DNA of 34,250 nt from Bryobacterales bacterium (GCA_022823865.1 JAJEHF010000191.1:1-34250); one strand, 5' to 3'; positions 10,055 to 18,429 are shown, numbered from the stretch's first letter. A program made the numbers and translations. Notes: generated by a model not told the origin, from the letters alone.

Positions 10055-11209
10055 CTAACCTAGCCCGATCCGGTGTGCGTCCAACCGATTGATGAACGCT
10101 CGTTTCCCCTCATGCCTGTCGCGGATAGACTCGATCCGCCGCGCGAAGTCGACTTCGCCACCAGTCTCCCCTGCGAGAGCCCCCAGGTCGAGGAGCAACT
10201 GCACGGCTCGGTCGTAGCTGCTGGCATTCTTGTACTCGATTTCCCGCTCGACCTCGTTCCAAACGCGCGTTCCCCGGCGCTTCATGGAATCCAAGCGCGC
10301 CCGCTGTGCTCGCGCGGCCTCCTGTGCCTTGCGGAGACGGTCTTCCTCCTTGCGCCTAGCCGCCTCTGCCTCGCGCGCCTTGCGAGCAGCCAGTCGACCA
10401 TTGCGGATCTCCGAGACCGTTCGGCGATTGAGACCGGAGCGCCGTAGCGAGGCGTCCAAGGCAGCGCGTATCCTTCGCCGGAGTTCTGCGGCTACGTGGG
10501 TGTCGCCGTTCACGAGACGTAGCAGCAAGGCCGACTTCTCATCCTCTGGAATGGATTCGATGACCTTACGCGATGCGTCCGCACTGTCTGCGCCACTATC
10601 GGAGACGGCCGGAGACTCGGCAGCCGCTTGGACTAGGTCTCGATCGACGCCGATGAAATCGGCGAACTCCTTGAGCGGAGCGGACAGAGGCCCGAGACCC
10701 GGAAGTGGCTCCTTCCGACCGTCTGGGAGGAAGTCCCGCTCCACAGCCGTCAGCCAGAGGATATAGAACAACCTGAGATCGCCAGCGAGTAGGTCGTCGC
10801 GTAGCGGCGCCAGCAAATCAAGCCAACCGTCGCCGTCTGCGTAGCCATAGCTGTATCCCGAATTCTCTGAATCGAAGGTAATGGCGACGATCACGTTCTC
10901 GCCCGAGCCAAACACCTCGACCTCGTCAACCTCGCTAACGAATTCACCGAGCCGCGATTCGTCGAGGGTCTGCTTGGGTAGTCGCACCATAAACGTCCGC
11001 GTTCCCCAATTGGCGACGTACAGATGAAGGTCGAACCAACGCTCCATCAGCTTGCGAGGACTGCCCCGGAAATCGCCCCAGTGGTATTCGTTCGTGAACG
11101 ACCTCGACGTTATGTTCGCCCGCGACGAGAGCTTCTTCAATGCCGCTTGGTCCGCCTCGTCAAGTGGGCGGTCAATCGCTTGGAACTCGTAGTACTGGTA
11201 CTCGCTCAT
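10055..11209 (-). CDS. Conserved unknown protein with charged helical segment, neighbour of SNF2-SWIM genes
   Basis: The protein (384 residues from the ATG at 11209) begins MSEYQYYEFQAIDRPL, an N-terminus I recall from a widespread bacterial family of unknown function. The first 210 residues look globular and rich in aromatic residues (EYHWGDF, DLHLYVANWGTRTF). A helical segment of about 35 residues dense in Arg, Lys, Glu and Ala follows (around 295-335), probably a coiled coil. An upstream start at 11326 would add 39 residues of unlike composition. I reject it because AGGA sits about 11 bases before 11209 and the familiar N-terminus begins there. It has the same strand as the SNF2-SWIM pair. 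No catalytic motif is visible and I assign no function. Confidence 0.75.
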   Translation of the reverse strand: MSEYQYYEFQAIDRPLDEADQAALKKLSSRANITSRSFTNEYHWGDFRGSPRKLMERWFDLHLYVANWGTRTFMVRLPKQTLDESRLGEFVSEVDEVEVFGSGENVIVAITFDSENSGYSYGYADGDGWLDLLAPLRDDLLAGDLRLFYILWLTAVERDFLPDGRKEPLPGLGPLSAPLKEFADFIGVDRDLVQAAAESPAVSDSGADSADASRKVIESIPEDEKSALLLRLVNGDTHVAAELRRRIRAALDASLRRSGLNRRTVSEIRNGRLAARKAREAEAARRKEEDRLRKAQEAARAQRARLDSMKRRGTRVWNEVEREIEYKNASSYDRAVQLLLDLGALAGETGGEVDFARRIESIRDRHEGKRAFINRLDAHRIGLG

Positions 11210-11460
11210 GTGGTCGAAGTCCTCATCGCTAGCGTTCCGCTTGATGGAGTCAGGCAGCCGGCTTGGGAACGGACACGCTTCTTGTCTGTTCTGGAAGATC
11301 CGGACGGGTTGAATTCCTGCTGGCAAGCCGCGTGGAGCGTCGTCAGACTTGGCGCGGCAGGCCCGCCAAATAGGCTATAGCCGGCAGGAGGGCCCGCTCG
11401 AATTGACCCGTTACCCTTCACGGCACACTTCCCGTTCGGATGATAAGTGCCTGAGCCCGG

Positions 11461-11850
11461 CTACTGCCCAACGGGCCAATGCTCGATCTGAAGTCCGTCC
11501 ATCGGGAAGTGACGCGGGTTCCCGGTGGCCAGCACTGCGTCCGCAGCATGCGCTGATGCGGCGATCAGGCAATCCGCTTGCGACAATGTAATGCCAAGGG
11601 CGGCAAACTGCCGCCGCCACTCACCAGCCTGCCCGCCTTGCGCTCGCCCAATCGGCAAGATACGGAGACCATCGAACAACTGCTCTGCCGCTGTTGTTTC
11701 CGCCGTTCGCAACCCCCGGACGATTTCCTCGACATTGACCGGCGATGTGCATGGCGTGTCGCCACGGGCTAACAGCAGGTTCACCCGCTCAACCGCAGCT
11801 CGTCCTCGAAGGTAGTCGATGAGCACGGTCGTATCCAGAAGGACTTGCAT
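11461..11850 (-). CDS. vapC: VapC-type PIN-domain toxin
   Basis: This 129-residue PIN-domain ribonuclease probably cleaves tRNA or other RNA when freed from its antitoxin. It shows the expected acidic residues: LLDTTVLIDYLRG at the N-terminus, a central glutamate in VNVEEIVRG and SQADCLIAASAHA near residue 95. The start at 11850 opens the domain directly. A longer frame to 11913 would run into the antitoxin gene. The antitoxin stop lies 4 bases upstream, so the genes form a standard antitoxin-first pair. The NPRHF segment near the C-terminus is typical of VapC. The name is by family. Confidence 0.9.
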   Translation of the reverse strand: MQVLLDTTVLIDYLRGRAAVERVNLLLARGDTPCTSPVNVEEIVRGLRTAETTAAEQLFDGLRILPIGRAQGGQAGEWRRQFAALGITLSQADCLIAASAHAADAVLATGNPRHFPMDGLQIEHWPVGQ

Positions 11851-11854
11851 CGTC

Positions 11855-12094
11855 TCATCCAACGCGCCGGGGGTCGCCACTTCGCTGGCGGCGCACCCAA
11901 GCGGCAGGGTCATCGTCCCATTCGTGCTCGCTATCGCGAAGCACGCCGGCCGCCTTACGCAGGTGCATTGCGCGGCGGTGCCGTTCGACAGCCTCTATGA
12001 TCGCTTCCCGCACAAAGACGCTGCGGCGTCGCAGTCCGGCGATGGCATCGATCTCGCCGACGACCGCATCGTCGAGTTCAATGTGCATTCTCAT
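11855..12094 (-). CDS. vapB: VapB-type ribbon-helix-helix antitoxin
   Basis: This 79-residue antitoxin has an N-terminal ribbon-helix-helix (MHIELDDAVVGEIDAIAG, then RRSVFVREAI) that binds the operon promoter. Its acidic, flexible tail (SEHEWDDDPAAWVRRQR) would wrap the PIN toxin. An ATG at 12094 or one two codons later would both work. It is paired with the toxin gene immediately downstream. Autoregulation through the AT-rich upstream region is expected. Confidence 0.88.
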   Translation of the reverse strand: MRMHIELDDAVVGEIDAIAGLRRRSVFVREAIIEAVERHRRAMHLRKAAGVLRDSEHEWDDDPAAWVRRQRSGDPRRVG

Positions 12095-12145
12095 GTGTAT
12101 ATGTTTAGCACAAAATTATGTGAGATGATTGCGCTTGCAATCTCG
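12095..12145 (-). promoter_or_regulatory. VapBC promoter and operator region
   Basis: This AT-rich segment sits before the antitoxin start and between divergent genes. On the minus strand TTGCAA is followed after 16 bases by TAATTT. The inverted repeat GATTGC-GCTT-GCAATC (12127-12142) covers the -35 box. This is a plausible site for ribbon-helix-helix autorepression. Confidence 0.35.
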
Positions 12146-12218
12146 TCGGTCTTCGGGTCAGACTGACGGAGGACCGAACTCTCGACGAGCGCTGAACGAA
12201 GCGAAGGAGCCCGCGAAC

Positions 12219-13178
12219 ATGTACCAGTCTGATTCTGCACAGCATCCCACCCGCCGGAGCGTGCTGGGCTACGGCAGCGCCGCCGCAGCCACAACGCTCG
12301 CGTCCTGCACGACCGGTGCCTCCGAGAATTCCGAGAAGGCATGGACAGGGGCTGTCAACGGCCGCATCCGCCACTCGGTCTGTCTGTGGCCGTTCGAAGG
12401 CTCCCAGTGGGCGTGGGATCTGGAGACGCTTGCCGGGCATGCCGCCGACTTGGGCTTGGAGAGTGTCGAGTTGCTTGCGCCCGAGCAGTGGCCGACAGTG
12501 CGCAAGCACGGCCTGACCTGCGCCATCGCCGGCAATGGCATGCCGGCCCCGCCGTTCATGAAGGGCCTCAACAACCCTCGCTACCAGGCCAGCGTCATCG
12601 AAACCACCAAACAGGTCATGGACGCTTGCTCGCAAGAGGGGATTCCCAGTGTGATCGCCTTCAACGGCTACAAGTGGAACGATGCGGAAGATCCGCAGAG
12701 TGGCGAGATCTCTCTGGAAGAGGGTGCGCGGAACACGATCGCGGGGCTGAAGGAGCTGGCGGCTTACGGCGAGGAAAAGGGCGTCACGGTGTGCTTGGAG
12801 ATGCTCAACACCAGGGATGACACGCATCCCATGAAGGGGCACCCCGGATATCAGGGTGATGATATCGACTACTGCGCGGACATTATCCGGGAAGTCGGGT
12901 CGCCGCGAGCGAAGCTGCTCTTCGACATCTATCACGTCCAGATCATGAACGGAGACGTGATCCGCCGCATCCGGAGCATGGCTGACCTGATCGGTCACAT
13001 CCACACGGCTGGCAATCCGGGACGCAACGAACTGCACTTCAAGCAGGAGATCCACTACCCCTCGGTGATGGAAGCCCTCGCGGAGTCCGGCTACCAAGGC
13101 TATGTGGGCCACGAATTCATGCCCACCCGCGACCCTCTGGACTCGCTCGCGCAGGCAGTCCGGCTCTGCGACGTCTAG
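12219..13178 (+). CDS. Sugar phosphate isomerase/epimerase-type TIM barrel, hydroxypyruvate isomerase-like, with Tat-lipoprotein signal
   Basis: This 319-residue AP-endonuclease-2-type TIM barrel resembles hydroxypyruvate isomerases, which interconvert hydroxypyruvate and tartronate semialdehyde. Likely metal ligands lie in VCLEMLN, LLFDIYHVQI, GHIHTAGNPGR and GHEFMP. The N-terminus reads TRRSVLGYGSAAAATTLASC, a twin-arginine motif followed by a hydrophobic stretch and a lipobox ending in Cys, so it may be a folded lipoprotein outside the cytoplasm. The ATG at 12219 has AAGGAG 9 bases upstream; the open frame extends further but without a ribosome site. It stands alone between vapBC and argC. 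The exact substrate is uncertain, because this superfamily diverges widely. Confidence 0.82.
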   Translation: MYQSDSAQHPTRRSVLGYGSAAAATTLASCTTGASENSEKAWTGAVNGRIRHSVCLWPFEGSQWAWDLETLAGHAADLGLESVELLAPEQWPTVRKHGLTCAIAGNGMPAPPFMKGLNNPRYQASVIETTKQVMDACSQEGIPSVIAFNGYKWNDAEDPQSGEISLEEGARNTIAGLKELAAYGEEKGVTVCLEMLNTRDDTHPMKGHPGYQGDDIDYCADIIREVGSPRAKLLFDIYHVQIMNGDVIRRIRSMADLIGHIHTAGNPGRNELHFKQEIHYPSVMEALAESGYQGYVGHEFMPTRDPLDSLAQAVRLCDV

Positions 13179-13271
13179 GCGGCGGGACAGGGCCGGCTCA
13201 ACCCGTCTGGCGCGGGCGACGCGCCGGTCTCGGCAATCTCGCTAACATCAGACAAGCAGGGCTGGTTGGCG

Positions 13272-14294
13272 ATGGCTAAGCGCACGCGTGTTGGAATCGT
13301 TGGGTTCACCGGTTACAGCGGAGCGGAGTTGCTCCGCATCTTGAAGACCCATCCGGGCGCGGAACCGGTGTTGCTGGAGCACCGGCCTGTCGCGGACTCG
13401 GAGTTGCCGGTCGGCGAAGACACCCCGCGCATCCCGTTCGAGATGGAGGCCCTAGCCGGAGAGGGGGTCGAGATCGTCTTCCTCGCCACCTCGCTGGACG
13501 TCGCGATGGAAGCCACGCCCAAGGTCTTGGAGGCGGGCATGCGGTGCATCGACCTCAGCGCGGCCTTCCGCCTGCGCACGACGGCCAACTACCAGCGCTG
13601 GTACAAGGTCGAGCACAGTTGCCCGGAACTGCTCGGCGAAGCCGCTTACGGACTGCCCGAATTCTTCCGCGAAGTCGTCAAGATTTCTCGTTTGGTGGCA
13701 AACCCGGGCTGTTATCCGACCGCGGTCAACCTTGCTCTTCGTCCCCTCATCGTGGAGGCGGTGCTAGACCGATCGGCCGGCGTGATCTGCGACGCAAAGT
13801 CGGGCGTCAGCGGCGCGGGCCGCAGCCCGTCGCTGAAGACCCACTTCTGCGAAGTGACCGAGAACCTCTCGGCCTACAGCGTCCTGAACCACCGCCACGT
13901 GCCCGAGATCTTGCACACGACGGACGTGGACGAGTACGAGCTCAGCTTCACCGCGCAGCTGCTGCCCATCCATCGCGGCATCTTGGAAACGATCTACGTA
14001 CGGGCTGCCGAACAGATCGAGTGGAAGGAACTGCGCGCGACGTATGACAAGTACTACGCAGACGAACCGTTCGTGCGCATCTATCCGGAGGGCCGCCTGC
14101 CGGACATTCGCAGCGTGCGCGACACCAATTTCTGCGATATCGGCTTCCAAGTCCATCCCGAGAGCCGCCGCGTGGTGATCGTTGCCGCCATAGACAACCT
14201 CGTCAAAGGTGCCGCGGGCCAAGCTGTGCAGAACATGAACCTGCTTCTGGGGTGCGGCGAGACGGACGGCCTGCTTGACGAGGCGCCGCAATGA
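13272..14294 (+). CDS. argC: N-acetyl-gamma-glutamyl-phosphate reductase
   Basis: ArgC reduces N-acetylglutamyl phosphate to the semialdehyde with NADPH, the third step of arginine synthesis, in the cytoplasm. The NADP-binding loop GIVGFTGYSGAELLR is near the N-terminus. The catalytic cysteine lies in NPGCYPTA (about residue 147), and the conserved His lies in LPIHRGILETIY (about 234). The length of about 340 residues is normal. A TTG two codons earlier is the alternative start. The stop overlaps the argB start (ATGA), so the pair is translationally coupled. No other arginine gene is in the window. Confidence 0.95.
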   Translation: MAKRTRVGIVGFTGYSGAELLRILKTHPGAEPVLLEHRPVADSELPVGEDTPRIPFEMEALAGEGVEIVFLATSLDVAMEATPKVLEAGMRCIDLSAAFRLRTTANYQRWYKVEHSCPELLGEAAYGLPEFFREVVKISRLVANPGCYPTAVNLALRPLIVEAVLDRSAGVICDAKSGVSGAGRSPSLKTHFCEVTENLSAYSVLNHRHVPEILHTTDVDEYELSFTAQLLPIHRGILETIYVRAAEQIEWKELRATYDKYYADEPFVRIYPEGRLPDIRSVRDTNFCDIGFQVHPESRRVVIVAAIDNLVKGAAGQAVQNMNLLLGCGETDGLLDEAPQ

Positions 14295-15061
14295 AGCTGC
14301 TTGTCAAGCTAGGCGGCACGCTGCTGGAGTCAGACGAGAGCCGTTCTTCGCTAGCGCGCCAACTCACCCGCTTACAGGCTGCCGGGCACCGCTTGGTGGT
14401 GGTCCACGGGGGAGGGAAGCGCCTCAGCCGCTATCTGGCCGGGCTGGATCACAAGAGCGAGTTTCGCGGCGGCTTGCGTGTCACGCCCCCGGAGATCATG
14501 GATGCCGTGCTGCGCGTGCTGGCGGGATCGGTCAACCGTCAACTGGTGGCGGAGTTGCAAGGAGCGGGTGCTCGGGCGGTTGGACTGACAGGAATTGACG
14601 CGGGAACTGTCCAGGCCTCCCAACTCGCGCCTGAACTGGGCTTGGTCGGCAAGGTCGAGCGGGTCGACCCCGAATTGTTGGACACGCTGACCGAACGCGG
14701 GTTCCTGCCCGCCGTCGCCTGTATTGCCGGCGGAGCCGACAGCGCGATCTTCAACGTCAACGCAGACCAGATGGCCGCGGCCTGCGCCGCGGGCCTCGCT
14801 GTCGATCAGGTTGTTTTCCTGACAGATGTCGGCGGAGTGTTGGACGAGCAGGGCAAGACGATTCCGAGCCTGTCTGCGACCGAAGCCGAGTCCCTGATCG
14901 CCAAGGGCGTGGCAACGGGCGGGATGGAGGCAAAATTACGAGCTGCCATATCTGCTCTTGCGGGCGGTATCGGGCGCGTCTCGATCGTCAACGGCCATGA
15001 GCCGGACATCCTCGCACGGGCGCTGGAAGGCACCGCCCTCGGATCTGAACTATCGGCCTGA
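14291..15061 (+). CDS. argB: Acetylglutamate kinase
   Basis: ArgB phosphorylates N-acetylglutamate with ATP, the second step of arginine synthesis. The 256-residue protein has the amino-acid-kinase fold: KLGGTLLE at the N-terminus, the glycine loop VVVHGGGKRLSRYL, NVNADQMAAACAAGL for the nucleotide and substrate site, FLTDVGGVLDEQG and the ATP-loop segment ATGGMEAKL. It lacks the N-terminal extension found in arginine-sensitive hexameric enzymes, so feedback control by arginine is less likely. That point is inference from length. It overlaps argC by 4 bases and is convergent with the rhomboid gene after a 21-bp gap. Confidence 0.94.
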   Translation: MKLLVKLGGTLLESDESRSSLARQLTRLQAAGHRLVVVHGGGKRLSRYLAGLDHKSEFRGGLRVTPPEIMDAVLRVLAGSVNRQLVAELQGAGARAVGLTGIDAGTVQASQLAPELGLVGKVERVDPELLDTLTERGFLPAVACIAGGADSAIFNVNADQMAAACAAGLAVDQVVFLTDVGGVLDEQGKTIPSLSATEAESLIAKGVATGGMEAKLRAAISALAGGIGRVSIVNGHEPDILARALEGTALGSELSA

Positions 15062-15082
15062 CCTCTGGACAGGCTGCCGCGC

Positions 15083-15907
15083 CTAGCCCGTCGCAAGCGC
15101 GAAGTTGCGGTAGGCGAAGAAGAACGCCACCAACGTGGTGGCCACGGCTGCTAGGGCTATGCCGCGCCATATGTCCTCCTTGTTTCGGTCATGGCCCGGG
15201 GTTCTGCACAGGTAGGCGAAGCCGAATCCCGACACGAGCCCGCCGAAGTGGGCGGCGTTGTCGATTGCCGGAAACAAGAATCCGAAGATGGCGATGAACA
15301 GGATCCAGCGCTTGCCGACAGACTGCAAGTCCGAGTTGAAGCTGATGCGTCCATAGGCGTACATGGCCCCGATCAGCCCGCAGATCGACGCCGAGGCGCC
15401 GATCGACAGGGAGTTCGACCACATCATGCTGGCTATGAATCCACAAACGCCGGTGACCAGATACAGAGAGACATAACGCGCCGTTCCGAAGACCTCTTCG
15501 GCAATCGTGCCTAGGTTGAACAGCGACATCGAGTTGAACGCGATGTGCATCAATCCGCCGTGCAGGAAATTGGCAGTAACGAGGCGCCACCACTCCCCGT
15601 GTAGCAGGATCGACAAGCGGTACTTGCCGCCAAGCAATAGCAGGACCTGGCCGTCAATCCCGCCCAGGAAGTTCATCTCGCCGGTGAAGCGGGCGGTCAG
15701 CACCCACGACACCACGAATAAGCCGGCGTTGACGAGCAACAGCAGCTTTGTCGTGAAACTCATCTGCGCACCGGCGTTCCGGATGCGCTCCTCGCGCAGC
15801 AACCGCCGCCCGGCCGTCATCGGCACTTCGTGCTCGCAGTAGGGGCAAATCTTGTCGCTGTTGTCTATGAACGCCCGGCAATGCGGGCACATACGGGGCT
15901 TTGCCAT
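15083..15907 (-). CDS. Rhomboid-family intramembrane serine protease with N-terminal zinc ribbon
   Basis: This 274-residue membrane protein would cleave transmembrane substrates within the bilayer. A short zinc ribbon (CPHC, then CPYC about 14 residues on) precedes about seven membrane helices. The rhomboid signature is complete: HGGLMHIAFNS in helix 2, the nucleophile in GASASICG and the catalytic His in AAHFGGLVSG. The ATG at 15907 has GGAAGG upstream. The longer open frame to 16072 adds 55 residues with no membrane or metal motif, so I reject it. The substrate is unknown. Rhomboids with a zinc ribbon occur widely in Acidobacteriota. Confidence 0.92.
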   Translation of the reverse strand: MAKPRMCPHCRAFIDNSDKICPYCEHEVPMTAGRRLLREERIRNAGAQMSFTTKLLLLVNAGLFVVSWVLTARFTGEMNFLGGIDGQVLLLLGGKYRLSILLHGEWWRLVTANFLHGGLMHIAFNSMSLFNLGTIAEEVFGTARYVSLYLVTGVCGFIASMMWSNSLSIGASASICGLIGAMYAYGRISFNSDLQSVGKRWILFIAIFGFLFPAIDNAAHFGGLVSGFGFAYLCRTPGHDRNKEDIWRGIALAAVATTLVAFFFAYRNFALATG

Positions 15908-16060
15908 TGCAAGCCTTCCATCTTGAGACGAATAGGGTGAGATTGCAACGGCCGATCCGGACGCTGCGGGGCAGGGCCTCTCGGCGGGGGAAGCCAGCGG
16001 GCCTCGGGCAAGGTTCTTTGAGAGGACTGCCGCGCACCGTCTGATACGCCACGAGTGGAC

Positions 16061-16080
16061 GGTACGGAACAAACTGTACC
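16061..16080. promoter_or_regulatory. Inverted repeat upstream of the Phd-type antitoxin
   Basis: GGTAC (16061-16065) and GTACC (16076-16080) form an inverted repeat with a 10-base spacer, about 60 bases before the antitoxin start. Phd/YefM proteins bind such sites to repress their own promoters. The repeat arms are short, so chance is possible. Confidence 0.25.
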
Positions 16081-16137
16081 AAACGATTAGTCTGAAAAAG
16101 GCTTGGTCCTGTCAGGTGGCTAGACGAGGTTCGACGC

Positions 16138-16380
16138 GTGTCAACGATCACCGCATCTGATGCGAAAACGCATCTTTCTCGTCTGCTGCGGCGAGTTCAA
16201 GAAGGCGAGCGATTCGTCATCACGAAGCATGATCGTCCTGTGGCTGAGCTCGTTCCATTCAGGGAACGAGACCCTGTCAGAATCCGCGCCGCGATAGATC
16301 GCTTGGCGGCGTTTCAGAAGACACACAGTCTGCGCGGCCTGTCAGTCCGCGAGTTGATCAAAGACGGACGTCGCTGCTGA
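16138..16380 (+). CDS. Phd/YefM-type antitoxin without a toxin partner
   Basis: This 80-residue protein has the Phd fold start (TITASDAKTHLSRLLRRVQ) followed by the strand motif RFVITKHDRPVAELVP, typical of type II antitoxins. The start is a GTG. The usual PIN or Doc/RelE toxin would begin within a few bases of the stop, but the next 99 bases are non-coding and the next gene is a ROK-family protein. The antitoxin therefore stands alone here, either as a relic or as a free repressor. The C-terminal half (LRGLSVRELIKDGRR) matches those that pair with VapC toxins. Confidence 0.85.
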   Translation: MSTITASDAKTHLSRLLRRVQEGERFVITKHDRPVAELVPFRERDPVRIRAAIDRLAAFQKTHSLRGLSVRELIKDGRRC

Positions 16381-16479
16381 GGGTCTTCGTGGCGGGACTT
16401 TCGCTAGACTCATTTCAATCGGATCCATAGCGGCTCTACGGCTTGCGGATCGCCGCAGACCGAACCATCCGGTTTCGTA

Positions 16480-17409
16480 ATGGCTAAGAAGTTCCTGATC
16501 GGCGTTGACCTTGGCGGCACCAAGATCGCCGCCGCTGCCTTCGACCTTGCCGGCAAGCGGCTTGGCAAGATCGCCCGGTTGCCGACGATGGCGAGCATGA
16601 AGCCCGTGGTAACGCTAATGAACCTCAAGCGGGTCGTGAAGCAAGCCAAACTGGAGGCGCGTGTAACCGGAGCGCCTGTAGCTGTCGGCATGGGAAGTTC
16701 CGGCCCGCTCGACCTAGAGAATGAGCTCCTGCAAGACGGTGATTCTCTGCCCAACCTGCTGGGGTTCGACATCGGCGGGTTCTGCCGCCAGGAGTTCGGT
16801 GCCCCCTTCCACCTCGAGAACGACGCGGCTTGCTTTGCCTTGGGCGAGGCGGTCTACGGGGCCGGTCGCGGCCGCGAGATCGTGCTCGGGGTCACGCTGG
16901 GGACCGGGTTCGGTTGCGGCATTTCGATCGGCGGACGCATCTACTCCGGTGCGACCAACAACGCCGGGGAGGTGGCGTACTGTCCGGTGGGCGACTCGGA
17001 CTTCGACACAGCCGGTGCGGGGAATGGAGTCGTGCAGCAGTACTTGAAGCACTCCGGATCGGCGCAATCCGACACCATCACTGCCAAGCGGGTGGGCGAG
17101 CTGGCCGAGCAAGGCGATGTCGCTGCCATCAAGGCTTGGGAAGGGTTCGGAACAGTCGTGGGGACGGCCATCGGGACATTGTGCTGTGTGTTGGATCCGC
17201 ACGTTGTGGTGATCGGCGGTTCGGTGAGCCATCGACTGGGCCTTTTCGAACCTGCTTTGGTGTCTGCAGCCCGGGCCATCTTGCCTGCCCCGTCGCGCGA
17301 CATGTTTCGAATCGCTCCGTCCGAGCTTGGCGACGCAGCCGGGGTGACCGGTGCCGCGGAGCATGCCCGCGTGGCCGAGAGCGGCGGACGTCCGCCGGAA
17401 ACGTCGTGA
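16480..17409 (+). CDS. ROK-family sugar kinase-like protein lacking the zinc motif
   Basis: The 309-residue protein has the sugar-kinase/HSP70 actin-like fold. The phosphate loop is IGVDLGGTKIAAAAF, the catalytic Asp lies in LENDAACFALGE and the adenosine region is GVTLGTGFGCGI. Most ROK kinases carry GExGH followed by a CxCGxxGCxE zinc site. Here the same place reads NNAGEVAYCPVGDSDF and the cysteine cluster is absent. Glucokinase activity is thus unsure, and a different sugar or a regulatory role is possible. There is no DNA-binding domain, so it is not a ROK repressor. It is not obviously in an operon; the downstream nuclease gene starts about 60 bases after its stop. Confidence 0.87.
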   Translation: MAKKFLIGVDLGGTKIAAAAFDLAGKRLGKIARLPTMASMKPVVTLMNLKRVVKQAKLEARVTGAPVAVGMGSSGPLDLENELLQDGDSLPNLLGFDIGGFCRQEFGAPFHLENDAACFALGEAVYGAGRGREIVLGVTLGTGFGCGISIGGRIYSGATNNAGEVAYCPVGDSDFDTAGAGNGVVQQYLKHSGSAQSDTITAKRVGELAEQGDVAAIKAWEGFGTVVGTAIGTLCCVLDPHVVVIGGSVSHRLGLFEPALVSAARAILPAPSRDMFRIAPSELGDAAGVTGAAEHARVAESGGRPPETS

Positions 17410-17468
17410 CCCCTAAGATTTGGCTGGCCGCACCTTCGGATCCAACCTGCCGAGAGAGCGCAGAGAAC

Positions 17469-18236
17469 ATGTCTACGCAGGGAAGCACCAGTCGAGTCAT
17501 CGCACACCTGGGCCTTCTCGTCATGGTCGTTCTTGTCACGGTCTCCAACTCACTGCACGCGCAGTCGACTTGGCGCGGCCTGAAGGTCGAGCCGGAACGG
17601 CGCTGTTCACCCTACGATTCAGACGACTATCGGTATTCGCAGTCCGTAGAAGATCGCATCATCGCTGACTACGGCGGAGTCTACGGCCCGTATACCGGCC
17701 GCTGGTTCTCCAGCCAGCGTGAGACGGACATCGAGCACATGGTGGCCCGGTCCGAAGCACACGACAGCGGCCTGTGCGCCGCGGATCTCGCGACTCGTCG
17801 CCGCTTCGCAAACGACCTCCTCAATCTCACGCTTGCCAGCCCGTCGGTAAACCGCGGTCAAAAGATTGCCCGAGACGCGGCGGAGTGGATGCCCGAGAAA
17901 AACCGCTGCTGGTTTGCTGCGCGAGTGGTTGCGGTGCGGCAGAGGTACCGCCTCACCGTAGACCGGCGCGAAGCAGATGCATTAGAACGGGTGCTATCGG
18001 CTTGCGAGTCAAACGAAATGGTCAAGCACGCGCGCGGAGCGGTCGCTGGCGACCCCGTGACCGGGGCTAGGAGTACATCTTCCGGCAGCGCTGAAATCGG
18101 GCAGTGGGATGACAACGGGAACGGTCGCATCAGCTGCGCGGAAGCGAGGGCGCACGGCATCGCACCGGTGCGGCGGGGGCACCCCGCCTACCGGTACATG
18201 CGGGATGGCGACGGCGACGGCGTAGTCTGCGAGTAG
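17469..18236 (+). CDS. Secreted HNH-type nuclease with C-terminal Excalibur calcium-binding domain
   Basis: The 255-residue protein starts with a Sec signal peptide ending near LHAQ (residue 32). An HNH/DUF1524-like nuclease core follows: DIEHMVARSEAHDSG, FANDLLNLTLA and NRGQKIARDAAEWMP, the His-Asn-Asn pattern of the GmrSD C-terminal family. The tail carries an EF-hand-like loop (DDNGNGRISCAEA) and an Excalibur repeat (YRYMRDGDGDGVVCE), both calcium sites. It is probably a secreted DNase used for nutrition or competition. The same frame is open upstream through the ROK gene, but the ATG at 17469 opens the signal peptide. No immunity gene is evident. Confidence 0.85.
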   Translation: MSTQGSTSRVIAHLGLLVMVVLVTVSNSLHAQSTWRGLKVEPERRCSPYDSDDYRYSQSVEDRIIADYGGVYGPYTGRWFSSQRETDIEHMVARSEAHDSGLCAADLATRRRFANDLLNLTLASPSVNRGQKIARDAAEWMPEKNRCWFAARVVAVRQRYRLTVDRREADALERVLSACESNEMVKHARGAVAGDPVTGARSTSSGSAEIGQWDDNGNGRISCAEARAHGIAPVRRGHPAYRYMRDGDGDGVVCE

Positions 18237-18429
18237 GCGGCGGGTCGATTGGATCGGCCGAGATCTGCGTGCTTGGCGCTCGGTGCAAACCTCCGCCAAA
18301 TAGTTCGAGATCAGCGGTTTCTGAGCACACGAGCTTGGGCGGTGGAATCGAAGAATCAGCGTCCTGCTCGGCAGGCCATCCAAACGGAACCGGCAATAGT
18401 GTTCTACAATAGTCTCAGGTAGATTGACC

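Noticed and set aside
16830..17409. Possible ROK-type repressor
   Set aside because: There is no N-terminal helix-turn-helix; the protein starts at the kinase phosphate loop.
16830..17468. N-terminal extension of the HNH nuclease frame
   Set aside because: It overlaps the ROK gene out of frame; the signal peptide starts at 17469.
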